This document shows, piece by piece, positions 13,585 to 25,395 of a stretch of DNA of 64,000 nt. The position numbers and the translations under genes are program-made. The stretch is from positions 50,636,000 through 50,699,999 of the forward strand of contig OW121743.1 of assembly GCA_933228675.1 (NCBI GenBank). Reading direction: 5' to 3'. This DNA is from Stomorhina lunata. Lineage: Eukaryota; Arthropoda; Insecta; Diptera; Rhiniidae. The notes below the pieces were generated by a model. The model searched no databases. It worked only from the letters and a program-made list of their open reading frames with translations, and was not told where the DNA came from. The number at the start of each line of letters is the position of its first letter. Within the stretch, counting starts at the first letter, position 1.

Positions 13585-16370
13585 TGCAATATTTTCTAAG
13601 AAATGAGAAAATTTTTCAATAAAAATAAGAAATTTTTCTATAAAAATAAGCAAATTTTCGAAAAATTCCAATAAAAATTAGAAAATTTAAAAAAAAATCC
13701 TATAAAAATAAGCAAATTTTTTATAAAACCAAGCACATTTTTTATAAAAAATAAGCAAATTATCTAAAATTCTTTATAAAAATGAAAAATTTTCGAAAAA
13801 ATTCTTATTAAAATATCAAATCTTTGAAAAATTTTATATAAAAATAAAACATTTTTAAAAATTTCTTATATAAAACAAAAATTTTTGAAATATTTAATAT
13901 AAAAATAAAAAAATTTTGAAAAATTTCCTATATAAATAAGAAAATTTTGAAAGATTTCCTACAAAAATAAAAATTTTTTTAAAAATTTTGTACAAAAATA
14001 AGAAGTTTTTAAAAAATTTCCATTAAAAATTTTGAAAAATTTCCTATAAACTAAGAATTTTTTGAAAAATTTCCTTTAAATTTTATAAAATTTCCTATAA
14101 AAATAAGAAACTTTCGAAAATTTTTTATGAAAATAAGAACAATTTCCAAAATTTTCCACAAAAATAAGCAAATTTTAAAAAAAATCCTATATTTCTTAAA
14201 ATAAGCAAATTATCTAAAATTTTATATAAAAATAAGAAATTTCTTATAAAAAATAGAAAAATTTTATATAAAAATTACAACATTTTGAAAAATTTTTAAA
14301 AAAATTAAAAACCTTTGATAAACTTCCTACAAAAATAAGAAATTTTTCAAAAATTTTGTATAAAAATAAGAAATTTTTGAAAAATTTCCTATAAAATTCG
14401 GAAATTTTTAAAAAATTTCCTTTAACAATGAGAAATTTTTAAAAATTTCCTATAAAAATAAGAAACTTTTGAAAAATTTCCTATCAAAAAAATAAGAAAT
14501 TTTTAAATTTTTGAATAATTTCCTATAAAAATAAGAAATTTTTGAAAATTTTTCTATAAAAATAAGAAATTTAAGAAAATTAAAAAAAAAATTTCTATAA
14601 AAAAAAAAATTTTTGAAAAATTCCTATTAAAATAAGAAATTTTTGAAAAATTCCTATTAAAATTAGAAATATTAAAAAAATAAACTTTTTGAAAAATTTC
14701 CTATAAAACTAGGAAATTTTAGAAAAATGTTCTATAAAAATAGAAAATTTTTGAAAAATTTCCTATAAAAATAGGAAAATTTTAAAGAAAATTTTTGAGA
14801 AATTTCCTATAAAAATAAGAAATTTTTGAAAAATTTCCTATAAAAATAATAAATTTCTGGAAAATTTCATACAAAAATAGGAAATTTTTTAAAAACTTCC
14901 TATAAAAATAAGAAATTTTTGAAAAATTTTCTATAAAAATGAGAAATTTTTGAAAATTTTCCTATAAAAATATGAAATAAAAAAAAGGAACTTGTATAAA
15001 ATTTTCCATAAAAATAACAAATTTTGGAAAATTTTTCTGTACAAATAAAAAATTAAAAAAAAATTTCTAAAAAAATTAGAAATTAAGAAAAAATTTCCTG
15101 TAAAGATATAAATTGTCTATAAAATAAGAAATATTCGAAAAATTTCTTATAAAAATAAGAAATTTTTGAAAAATTTGCTATAAAAATAAGAAATTTTCCA
15201 TTTCAAATTTTCCAAATTTCCCATAAAAATTAAAAACTTTTAGAAAATTTCGAAGTAAAACAGAAAATTTTTTTAAAAATCTCCTATAAAAATAAGAAAT
15301 TTTGGAAAAATTTCAAATAAAAATTGGAAGTTTTTTAAAAAATTTCTTTAATAATAAGAAATTTTCGAAAAATTTCCTAAAAAAAATAAATTTTTTAAAG
15401 AATTTCAATAAAAATATGAAATTCTTAAAAAATTTCCTACAACAATAAGAATTTTTTGAAAAATTTCCTATAAAAATAAAAACATTTTGAAAAATTATAT
15501 ATAAAAATAAAAACTTTTTGAAGACTTTCTTATAAAAATAAGAAATGTTTAAAAACTTTCCTATAAAAATAAGATTTTTTTTAATTTCCTATAAAAATAA
15601 GAAATTTTTGAAAAAAATTTCTATACAAACATGAAATTATTGAAAAATTTTTATAAAAATAGAAAGTTTTTGATAACTTTCCTATAAATCTTAAAACCTT
15701 TTAAATAATTTATTATAAAAATATGAAATTTTTGAAAATTTTTTTATAAAAATAAGAAATCTTTGAAAATTTTCTATCAAAATAGAAAATTTTTGAAAAA
15801 ATTCCATAAAAATAAGAAATTTTTGAAAAATTTCCGACAAAAATATAAAACTTCTGAAAAAATTCCCATAAAAATAAAAAATTTATGAAAAATTGCCTAT
15901 AAAAATAAGAAATTTTTATAAAAATTTCCTATAAAAATAAGAAACTTTTGAAAAACTTCCTATCAAAAAAATAAGAAATTTTTAAAAGTTTCCTATAAAA
16001 ATAAGAAAGTTTTGAAAAATTTCCTATGGAAGTAAGAAATTTTTGAATAATTTCCTATAAAATTAAGAAAATTTTGAAAATTTTTGTATAATAAAAAGAA
16101 ATTTTCTATAAAAATAAGAAATTTTTGAAAAATTTATATAAAAATAAGAAATGTTTAAAAAAAAGGAAATTGTTTAAAAATTTCCTATAAAAATATAAAA
16201 ATTGGAAAATTTTCTATAAGTTCTAAATTTTTAACAAAAATTTCCTATAGAAATAAGAACTTTTGAAAAATTTCCTATAAAAATAAGAAAGTTTCGAAAA
16301 ATTTTCTACCAAAAAAATAAGAAATTTTTAAAAATTTTATATAAAATTTTCAAAAATTTTTCTAATCTTT
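13585..16370. repeat. Degenerate 31-bp AT-rich minisatellite, about 90 copies
   Basis: The unit is approximately AATTTCCTATAAAAAT followed by AAGAAATTTTTGAAA. Copies vary heavily in sequence and length, with single-base indels and skipped half-units, so the array is old compared with its neighbours. The CTATA-AAAA core resembles those of the 29-bp and 35-bp arrays elsewhere in the window. Confidence 0.88.
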
Positions 16371-17218
16371 TTAACATGGGATACAAGTTTTGTATTTATA
16401 TGCATACGTATAGGTCTTTATTTTACTCTTGTGTTGAGGATACATTGTTTTTTCTATTTCAAGGATTGTTTTGTTTCTTTAGATTTTAACTTTACATTAA
16501 TCATTAAAAACATAAACCAATTAATAATTTTTTTATTTTTTATTTAAAACTAATTTCTCAATGAGTTCGATTCATGTTTTATTGAAAAAGAATTTCAAAA
16601 TTTCACATTATACCTGTATATACCTGAATCATCCTTTCTTTCATCCCTTTTAATATGATTTTCTAGTGACATTTAGGTAATTATAACAATTTGCCCGAGT
16701 GACATAATGTCCTACTTTAATATTTGATATCACTTTAAAAAGTATAAAAAATTAAACAAAAGCAAGAGCAAAATCAAATAAAAAACTTTCCATCCTTTTA
16801 TGGTAACATTTCCTAGAATCCGAATGAAATGGTATCATAATGGAGTTTTGTTCGTTTTTTGTAAAGGAAATATTGCGGCAAATATTTTCGTGCATGAAAA
16901 TTTAATTTTAATGTGATTTAATTTAACACGATAGAAAATTAGAGATTACCATTAACAAAAAACGCCAGACCAACAAAAACCCCAGCAGTCAGCCACGACT
17001 GAAGTATAATTTTATATAAATAGCTTCAAAACTTAACAACAACAAAAACTTATACAACAACAATTAAAAGGTAAACATACCGACATCTTTCGGTGTGAAC
17101 TTAATTTTCCCTAATACAATCTTAATTAATGGCTTTGTATTTAAGATGACCATGAAGTAACAACAGAAGAATCTGTACATTATAAAATACTTTATACCTA
17201 CAATACCAAAACAATTTA
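16371..17218. other. AT-rich sequence between two satellites
   Basis: No open reading frame of note. It contains the tentative core-promoter-like segment listed separately at 17013-17073. Confidence 0.4.
17013..17073 (+). promoter_or_regulatory. Possible TATA promoter and short first exon
   Basis: TATATAAATAG at 17013-17023 is a good TATA box. It is followed by CAA-rich sequence like many fly 5' UTRs, then AAAAG/GTAAAC at 17070-17071, which resembles a splice donor. There is no clear initiator and no linked coding exon in the window. TATA-like strings are frequent in DNA this AT-rich, so this is weak. Confidence 0.17.
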
Positions 17219-20200
17219 TAGTCTAGTCATAGTCTAGTCATAGTCATAGTCTTGTCATAGTCTAGTCATAGTCTAGTCATAGTCTAGTCATAGTCTAGTC
17301 ATAGTCTAGTCATAGTCTAGTCATAGTCTAGTCATAGTCTAGTCATAGTCTAGTCATAGTCTAGTCATAGTCTAGTCATAGTCTAGTCATAGTCTAGTCA
17401 TAGTCTAGTCATAGTCTAGTCATAGTCTAGTCATAGTCTAGTCATAGTCTAGTCATAGTCTAGTCATAGTCTAGTCATAGTCTAGTCATAGTCTAGTCAT
17501 AGTCTAGTCATAGTCTAGTCATAGTCTAGTCATAGTCTAGTCATAGTCTAGTCATAGTCTAGTCATAGTCTAGTCATAGTCTAGTCATAGTCTAGTCATA
17601 GTCTAGTCATAGTCTAGTCATAGTCTAGTCATAGTCTAGTCATAGTCTAGTCATAGTCTAGTCATAGTCTAGTCATAGTCTAGTCATAGTCTAGTCATAG
17701 TCTAGTCATAGTCTAGTCATAGTCTAGTCATAGTCTAGTCATAGTCTAGTCATAGTCTAGTCATAGTCTAGTCATAGTCTAGTCATAGTCTAGTCATAGT
17801 CTAGTCATAGTCTAGTCATAGTCTAGTCATAGTCTAGTCATAGTCTAGTCATAGTCTAGTCATAGTCTAGTCATAGTCTAGTCATAGTCTAGTCATAGTC
17901 TAGTCATAGTCTAGTCATAGTCTAGTCATAGTCTAGTCATAGTCTAGTCATAGTCTAGTCATAGTCTAGTCATAGTCTAGTCATAGTCTAGTCATAGTCT
18001 AGTCATAGTCTAGTCATAGTCTAGTCATAGTCTAGTCATAGTCTAGTCATAGTCTAGTCATAGTCTAGTCATAGTCTAGTCATAGTCTAGTCATAGTCTA
18101 GTCATAGTCTAGTCATAGTCTAGTCATAGTCTAGTCATAGTCTAGTCATAGTCTAGTCATAGTCTAGTCATAGTCTAGTCATAGTCTAGTCATAGTCTAG
18201 TCATAGTCTAGTCATAGTCTAGTCATAGTCTAGTCATAGTCTAGTCATAGTCTAGTCATAGTCTAGTCATAGTCTAGTCATAGTCTAGTCATAGTCTAGT
18301 CATAGTCTAGTCATAGTCTAGTCATAGTCTAGTCATAGTCTAGTCATAGTCTAGTCATAGTCTAGTCATAGTCTAGTCATAGTCTAGTCATAGTCTAGTC
18401 ATAGTCTAGTCATAGTCTAGTCATAGTCTAGTCATAGTCTAGTCATAGTCTAGTCATAGTCTAGTCATAGTCTAGTCATAGTCTAGTCATAGTCTAGTCA
18501 TAGTCTAGTCATAGTCTAGTCATAGTCTAGTCATAGTCTAGTCATAGTCTAGTCATAGTCTAGTCATAGTCTAGTCATAGTCTAGTCATAGTCTAGTCAT
18601 AGTCTAGTCATAGTCTAGTCATAGTCTAGTCATAGTCTAGTCATAGTCTAGTCATAGTCTAGTCATAGTCTAGTCATAGTCTAGTCATAGTCTAGTCATA
18701 GTCTAGTCATAGTCTAGTCATAGTCTAGTCATAGTCTAGTCATAGTCTAGTCATAGTCTAGTCATAGTCTAGTCATAGTCTAGTCATAGTCTAGTCATAG
18801 TCTAGTCATAGTCTAGTCATAGTCTAGTCATAGTCTAGTCATAGTCTAGTCATAGTCTAGTCATAGTCTAGTCATAGTCTAGTCATAGTCTAGTCATAGT
18901 CTAGTCATAGTCTAGTCATAGTCTAGTCATAGTCTAGTCATAGTCTAGTCATAGTCTAGTCATAGTCTAGTCATAGTCTAGTCATAGTCTAGTCATAGTC
19001 TAGTCATAGTCTAGTCATAGTCTAGTCATAGTCTAGTCATAGTCTAGTCATAGTCTAGTCATAGTCTAGTCATAGTCTAGTCATAGTCTAGTCATAGTCT
19101 AGTCATAGTCTAGTCATAGTCTAGTCATAGTCTAGTCATAGTCTAGTCATAGTCTAGTCATAGTCTAGTCATAGTCTAGTCATAGTCTAGTCATAGTCTA
19201 GTCATAGTCTAGTCATAGTCTAGTCATAGTCTAGTCATAGTCTAGTCATAGTCTAGTCATAGTCTAGTCATAGTCTAGTCATAGTCTAGTCATAGTCTAG
19301 TCATAGTCTAGTCATAGTCTAGTCATAGTCTAGTCATAGTCTAGTCATAGTCTAGTCATAGTCTAGTCATAGTCTAGTCATAGTCTAGTCATAGTCTAGT
19401 CATAGTCTAGTCATAGTCTAGTCATAGTCTAGTCATAGTCTAGTCATAGTCTAGTCATAGTCTAGTCATAGTCTAGTCATAGTCTAGTCATAGTCTAGTC
19501 ATAGTCTAGTCATAGTCTAGTCATAGTCTAGTCATAGTCTAGTCATAGTCTAGTCATAGTCTAGTCATAGTCTAGTCATAGTCTAGTCATAGTCTAGTCA
19601 TAGTCTAGTCATAGTCTAGTCATAGTCTAGTCATAGTCTAGTCATAGTCTAGTCATAGTCTAGTCATAGTCTAGTCATAGTCTAGTCATAGTCTAGTCAT
19701 AGTCTAGTCATAGTCTAGTCATAGTCTAGTCATAGTCTAGTCATAGTCTAGTCATAGTCTAGTCATAGTCTAGTCATAGTCTAGTCATAGTCTAGTCATA
19801 GTCTAGTCATAGTCTAGTCATAGTCTAGTCATAGTCTAGTCATAGTCTAGTCATAGTCTAGTCATAGTCTAGTCATAGTCTAGTCATAGTCTAGTCATAG
19901 TCTAGTCATAGTCTAGTCATAGTCTAGTCATAGTCTAGTCATAGTCTAGTCATAGTCTAGTCATAGTCTAGTCATAGTCTAGTCATAGTCTAGTCATAGT
20001 CTAGTCATAGTCTAGTCATAGTCTAGTCATAGTCTAGTCATAGTCTAGTCATAGTCTAGTCATAGTCTAGTCATAGTCTAGTCATAGTCTAGTCATAGTC
20101 TAGTCATAGTCTAGTCATAGTCTAGTCATAGTCTAGTCATAGTCTAGTCATAGTCTAGTCATAGTCTAGTCATAGTCTAGTCATAGTCTAGTCATAGTCT

Positions 20201-21176
20201 AGTCATAGTCTAGTCATAGTCTAGTCATAGTCTAGTCATAGTCTAGTCATAGTCTAGTCATAGTCTAGTCATAGTCTAGTCATAGTCTAGTCATAGTCTA
20301 GTCATAGTCTAGTCATAGTCTAGTCATAGTCTAGTCATAGTCTAGTCATAGTCTAGTCATAGTCTAGTCATAGTCTAGTCATAGTCTAGTCATAGTCTAG
20401 TCATAGTCTAGTCATAGTCTAGTCATAGTCTAGTCATAGTCTAGTCATAGTCTAGTCATAGTCTAGTCATAGTCTAGTCATAGTCTAGTCATAGTCTAGT
20501 CATAGTCTAGTCATAGTCTAGTCATAGTCTAGTCATAGTCTAGTCATAGTCTAGTCATAGTCTAGTCATAGTCTAGTCATAGTCTAGTCATAGTCTAGTC
20601 ATAGTCTAGTCATAGTCTAGTCATAGTCTAGTCATAGTCTAGTCATAGTCTAGTCATAGTCTAGTCATAGTCTAGTCATAGTCTAGTCATAGTCTAGTCA
20701 TAGTCTAGTCATAGTCTAGTCATAGTCTAGTCATAGTCTAGTCATAGTCTAGTCATAGTCTAGTCATAGTCTAGTCATAGTCTAGTCATAGTCTAGTCAT
20801 AGTCTAGTCATAGTCTAGTCATAGTCTAGTCATAGTCTAGTCATAGTCTAGTCATAGTCTAGTCATAGTCTAGTCATAGTCTAGTCATAGTCTAGTCATA
20901 GTCTAGTCATAGTCTAGTCATAGTCTAGTCATAGTCTAGTCATAGTCTAGTCATAGTCTAGTCATAGTCTAGTCATAGTCTAGTCATAGTCTAGTCATAG
21001 TCTAGTCATAGTCTAGTCATAGTCTAGTCATAGTCTAGTCATAGTCTAGTCATAGTCTAGTCATAGTCTAGTCATAGTCTAGTCATAGTCTAGTCATAGT
21101 CTAGTCATAGTCTAGTCATAGTCTAGTCATAGTCTAGTCATAGTCTAGTCATAGTCTAGTCATAGTCTAGTCATAG
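17219..21176. repeat. 11-bp satellite (TAGTCTAGTCA)n, about 360 copies
   Basis: Nearly 4 kb of head-to-tail TAGTCTAGTCA. Variation is confined to the first few units (about 17219-17260), where 6-bp steps of TAGTCA and one CTTGTCA variant occur; the rest looks identical. The 11-mer is a 5+6 composite, TAGTC plus TAGTCA. Stops are dense in all frames on both strands, so the block cannot be translated. Confidence 0.97.
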
Positions 21177-21419
21177 GTTGTTTCCGAGCAAGTTTTTTCT
21201 TTTAATTAAATTTAATTAACACCTTTAATAATATTGAAGCTATAAATAGATTGAGTACTTTGCTTTTTGCTATTGTCAATTTTCAGTTAATTATTAGGTA
21301 TTTTTGTTTTTTGTTATTTTTCTTTTTTGTTACATATATTTTACTCATGCTATCGCTTGCTGTAGTATAGGGTGGGTTCTCATTTTAAGTGCCCAGGTAT
21401 ATTGTACTTTTATATGTTA

Positions 21420-21456
21420 AGCATTTAAGACCCCTTTTGTATTTTCCATCACGAGT
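21420..21456 (+). repeat. Direct repeat, left copy, abutting the assembly gap
   Basis: Begins GCATTTAAGACCCCTTTTGT and ends CCATCACGAGT at the first N. A second copy lies at 22158-22194 with only two or three differences in the middle. The left copy is cut off exactly by the gap, so its extent is unknown. Confidence 0.8.
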
Positions 21457-21656
21457 NNNNNNNNNNNNNNNNNNNNNNNNNNNNNNNNNNNNNNNNNNNN
21501 NNNNNNNNNNNNNNNNNNNNNNNNNNNNNNNNNNNNNNNNNNNNNNNNNNNNNNNNNNNNNNNNNNNNNNNNNNNNNNNNNNNNNNNNNNNNNNNNNNNN
21601 NNNNNNNNNNNNNNNNNNNNNNNNNNNNNNNNNNNNNNNNNNNNNNNNNNNNNNNN
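21457..21656. other. Assembly gap of 200 N
   Basis: Exactly 200 undetermined bases, a round number typical of an arbitrary scaffold join. Any frame read through it is meaningless. Confidence 0.99.
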
Positions 21657-21846
21657 GTATTTGTTTAATTATTGGTTTTACTTAAGTATCTTAGGTTTGC
21701 TTATTGAAGAAACTTTTTATAATACTGGCCGCCTATCACGGGGTATGGCCTAAGCAAACAACAAACTTTGTTTTGTCTGTTTGGTTTTTTGATCCTTAAA
21801 GGATATAATCTTTTTATGGTTTCGTCTTTTATGTTACGTTAATTAC

Positions 21847-22050
21847 AAAAACAAATGAAAATTGTCCGTTTTACGGAAATTTTACGTAGTTTTTTACCAT
21901 TCAAATTTTTTAAAAATAAATGAAAATTTCCGTTTTTTATACTAAAAATGTAGTTTATATTTTTGTCAGTAATTTTTTTGAAAACAACTGAATATTCCGT
22001 TTTTAAAACTGAAAATGTAGTTTAAATATTTGTCAGTCAAATTTAAATGA
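21847..22050. repeat. Three degenerate copies of a roughly 66-bp unit
   Basis: Copies are recognised by AAATGAAAAT..CCGTTTT, then TGTAGTTT and TTGTCAGT. Equivalent points lie near 21856, 21921 and 21989, spaced 65 and 68 bp apart. Divergence is considerable. Confidence 0.6.
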
Positions 22051-22157
22051 AATATTTATTGAATTTGAATGAAAAATCAGTTGACCGGTTTTTAAATGAA
22101 TATTCATTCATTTCAAATTACATTTTAAGTTAATTTTACTTACATAATATTCTGAGT

Positions 22158-22194
22158 GCATTTAAGACCCCTTTTGTACATTCCATCACGAGTA
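22158..22194 (+). repeat. Direct repeat, right copy
   Basis: Second copy of the segment at 21420-21456, followed by ATTAATAAATAAACATTT, which contains a polyadenylation-signal-like AATAAA. Confidence 0.8.
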
Positions 22195-22831
22195 TTAATA
22201 AATAAACATTTAATGTTATAAAGTCTTCCTGTGTTTTAATAATTACCCCGTCAAAATGGCCATTATCTCGCTATTTATATTATTCCTTCTGGTTCCTTGA
22301 GGGACTCAATAAAAAAGTGTATTACACGTTTGCATTTCCTTGGCCGCCAAAGGACAAGTAATAAAAAGTTTGTTGTTTTAATAACATAAATTGAATGTTG
22401 TAGATTATTAATGGATTGAAACAGTTTTCTTTTAGAATTTGCTGTTCTAGCGTTTCCTTCTAGATATGGCGAAAAACTTAATAGACTACGAGTTACTTAA
22501 GTAGATACCACAATTAGAATAATTAAAAGGTAGATTTTATGTATTTTAATTTTTAATTGTTATTTCAGGTTGTCAAGTTCACAAGTACTTAATACTTTTC
22601 TTTTACTGTTAAAAGAAGAAAGTTTTTCAGAATTGAATAAATTATTTTAGTTTATAGCACGAACTGCTTGTCTGTTAGATCTAAAACTCTAGACAGTTTT
22701 TTTTTAAACTAAGGATTATTAGTTCACATAAGACAAATAGTTGGACAAATAGATGTAGCCTCTGAATATTAGACCATGAAAAGTACACAAATTTTGTTAT
22801 TACTGTTCACATCGCACAGTGGTTTACGGAT

Positions 22832-23334
22832 TTTTTATACCTTTCACCACAATAGGTGGAAAGGGTATATTGGGTTTGTGCTGATGTTTGTAACGCATAG
22901 AAATATTGTTCTGAGTCCCACCTTTTATTGTACCAATCGGCTTAGAATCACTCCCTGAGTTGCTTTAACGATGTTCGTCCGGCTGGCTGGCCGATTATCC
23001 ATGTAAGCCTGTTATCAGGTCGTAACTTTAAAGATAATTTGATGAAATTTGGCAGAGTCTCATATTTTGTTAAAAGAACAATGCCTATACTTTTTGAGCA
23101 AAATCGGATTACTATTTGGGGTACCTCCCATAGGGATGCCTTAACGGAATAGAGTTTTTGGTCCGGATCCCGGAAAAGACATAAATCTCGAAATTTTGAA
23201 AAAATAAGTCATAGTATATGTGTGTATGTCTAAGACACAAGGAAAACTTGCTAAGTTGTTGGTCCGTATTTGACCTTAGCAGTGAAGTGTATCATTTAGT
23301 TGGCCTTGATCGATTATAGCTTTTCTTACTTGTT
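22832..23334 (+). mobile_element. Helentron-like repeat, subfamily F3, copy 1
   Basis: Starts with the imperfect hairpin TATACCTTTCACC...GGTGGAAAGGGTATA. It continues through GTAACGCATAGAAATATT, a short GTCCGGCTGGCTGG core at 22978-22991, and ends CTTACTTGTTT. This is the architecture of the non-autonomous mini-me/INE-1 (DINE-1) elements of Diptera: TATACCC hairpin, GTCY core and a conserved ACAAGTAAG end. It carries no coding sequence, so any movement would have needed a Helentron replicase supplied from elsewhere. Confidence 0.72.
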
Positions 23335-23879
23335 TTTTGGTAATGAGGGGCGGGAAAATATAGACCTTATTGATGCCATGTACGAAGACCAAAAGTAATG
23401 CTTCTCATTACGATTTTCTTTAAAAACTTTTAAAATTTCTTTATGTTTCTTAAGAAAACATTTTTTTTATAAGTGAAAAGGTATAGGCATCTTCTAGGAA
23501 AAACTTTTGTTTTTTCAACTATAAATATTTTTAACTTTTGAAAAAAAATAAAAATATATTTGTATACAACTTGACAAACTTAATAAGGAATTTAAGGAAT
23601 ATTTTTAAAAAATAATGGACCTCAGATGCGTCCTTAATTTGAAAAAATAGGTAAAAAATCAAACTAAAATTTCTTTTTCGCAAATATCTTGAAAGCCAAA
23701 GGAGATAACTAAGACATATAAGCGTACCTTTAATAGATATTCTCAAGAAGAACTTAAGTTAAAGTTTTTGTCTATTTTGTTTTGGAGAATTTTTAAAAAA
23801 TTCGAACATCTTTCGACCTCTCATGAACCTGTGTTTTTGCAAATCAACTCGACTAGCACCTGCCAAATTTACTACAAAT
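23335..23879. other. AT-rich spacer, nothing recognised
   Basis: Lies between the first F3 element and the hAT-type MITE. A 71-codon minus-strand frame at 23531-23746 is Phe/Leu/Lys-rich and shows no domain. Confidence 0.45.
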
Positions 23880-24348
23880 CAGGGACCGTAACTTTTATCG
23901 TAAAAGTCAGAAAATAAAAGTTATTTTTGACTTTTATTTTTTCGAGCAGAAATAAAAGTTATTTTTTGACTTCTACTTTTTAGAGCCAACAGTTATTTTT
24001 GGCTTTCATTTTTTCAACCAGGAACAAAAGTTATTTTTTGATTTTTATTTTTTCGAGCAGAAATAAGAGTTATTCTTCGACTTTTATTTTTTTGAGCAGA
24101 AAAATAACTATTATTTTTGCTCTAAAAAATGAAAGTTAAAATAACTGTTATTTTTGCTCAAAAAAATAAAAATCAAAAATAACTGTTATTTTTTTTTTTC
24201 TAAAAAATAAAAACCAGATTTTTAAAAAGCATTGCATTTTATGAAAATTTGGTTTAAGACTATCAAAATGGTATACTTGGTTTAATTCTCCGACATTTTC
24301 TTGTTGTTGCTTTTTTTAATCAAAAATAACAGTTATTTTCGGTCCCTG
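23880..24348. mobile_element. hAT-type MITE with amplified internal repeats
   Basis: Terminal inverted repeats begin CAGGGACCG at both ends (left 23880, right reading inward from 24348). Flanks are CTACAAAT (23872-23879) and GTACAAAT (24349-24356), an 8-bp target duplication with one mismatch that fits the hAT pattern nTnnnnAn. The 469-bp interior is non-coding and made of repeated near-palindromes of the type AAATAACTGTTATTTTT and TTTTATTTTTTCGAGCAG, so it can fold on itself. It would have been mobilised by a hAT transposase encoded elsewhere. Confidence 0.82.
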
Positions 24349-24495
24349 GTACAAATATCTCATGTCGTTCAAAAGTAAGAGAATTTTTTCCAAAAAAGCC
24401 CCAATGTAAACAAATTATTTTACAACTTCGAAGCTATAGCTGTCAGTGATCAAATATTGTCCAATTCCAGTGGACTCTATGCTGGGTATCAAGAG
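24349..24495. other. Short spacer
   Basis: No features recognised between the MITE and the next F3 element. Confidence 0.4.
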
Positions 24496-25105
24496 TTTTT
24501 ATACCCTTCACCACCATAGGTGGGAAGGGGTATTATAAAGCAGCATAAACTTGCTGATGTATGTAACGCAAAGATATATTTGTCTTAGACGTACCTTTTA
24601 GTATACCAATAGATCACTTTCTGAGTCGATTTAGCAATGTTAGTCAGTCTGTCTGGCTGGCTGGACCCCCATGTAAACCATGTAATCAAACTGCAGGTTG
24701 CAATTCTAAAGATAATTTGATGAAATTTGGCACATATCATTATTTTGCTAGTGGGACCATGAAATTCGTCAAAATCGGTCCATTATTTATGGAAACTCCC
24801 ATAGGTCCCACTTCCCGGTATTGATATTTTGGCCACAAATATCAATATTTTTTCATAAAATTCAAAACATATACTGCTTATGTAAACAAAAATCACTCTA
24901 CCAAATTTCGTTGAAATCGGCCCACACTCAATGTGCGTCCCAGGCTAGAAATATCATCGGCAATTTTATCTTCGCAGACATTCAAAATCTCATCATCATG
25001 TCAGACTTATTGGATTCAACATTTCATAGGATCAAATTTGTTAGTTTCAACATTTCATCGATTCCACCGATGATCTTCATTTTTGGTCAAACCAAGACGT
25101 CCTTA
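24496..25105 (+). mobile_element. Helentron-like repeat, subfamily F3, copy 2 (no terminal hairpin seen)
   Basis: Opens with TATACCCTTCACCACC...GGTGGGAAGGGGTAT, then matches copy 1 and the 37.9-kb copy through GTAACGCA, GAGTCGATTTAGCAATGT and a short GTCTGTCTGGCTGGCTGG core. No ACAAGTAAG-type end is visible before the 19-bp minisatellite. The right boundary is approximate. Confidence 0.65.
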
Positions 25106-25353
25106 ACCTGAAATTGCTATATCATACTAAAACTGCTGAGTCCTTCTAAAACTGATGAGTTATCCTAACTACTGGCTCATCATTGAGCGCGTCACACATT
25201 TCAAAACTGCTGAGTCATCCTTAAACTGTTGAGTCACCCTAAAAGTGCTTAGTCATATCAAAATTACTGTCTCATCCTAAAATTGTTTACTTATCTTAAG
25301 AACTGCAGAGTCACTACGAACTACTGAGCACCTCGGATTGATAAGTCATCTCG
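25106..25353. repeat. 19-bp minisatellite with TGAGTCA-type cores
   Basis: About 12 diverged copies of TAAAACTGCTGAGTCATCC. Starts fall at 25129, 25148, 25167, 25203, 25222, 25241, 25260, 25279, 25299, 25318 and 25335, giving steps of 18 to 20 bp apart from one aberrant stretch (25186-25202). The best copies carry TGCTGAGTCA, matching the half-site bound by AP-1 and CNC/Maf bZIP factors. Others have drifted (TTAGTCA, TGTCTCA). Confidence 0.82.
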
Positions 25354-25395
25354 TATAATATATATAGTTATTACAATTATTACACTAATAACACA

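Larger units (their letters stand above)
21177..22831. other. Gap-containing AT-rich region with retroelement-like fragments
   Basis: It contains a TATA-like TATAAATAG at 21241, the assembly gap, three degenerate copies of a roughly 66-bp unit (about 21847-22050) and a duplicated 37-bp segment on either side of the gap. An AATAAA-type string lies just after the second copy. This could be the remains of long terminal repeats, but I see no primer-binding site, polypurine tract or coding sequence to prove it. Confidence 0.4.

Noticed and set aside
21389..21685. 98-codon frame across the N gap
   Set aside because: Two thirds of it is undetermined bases.
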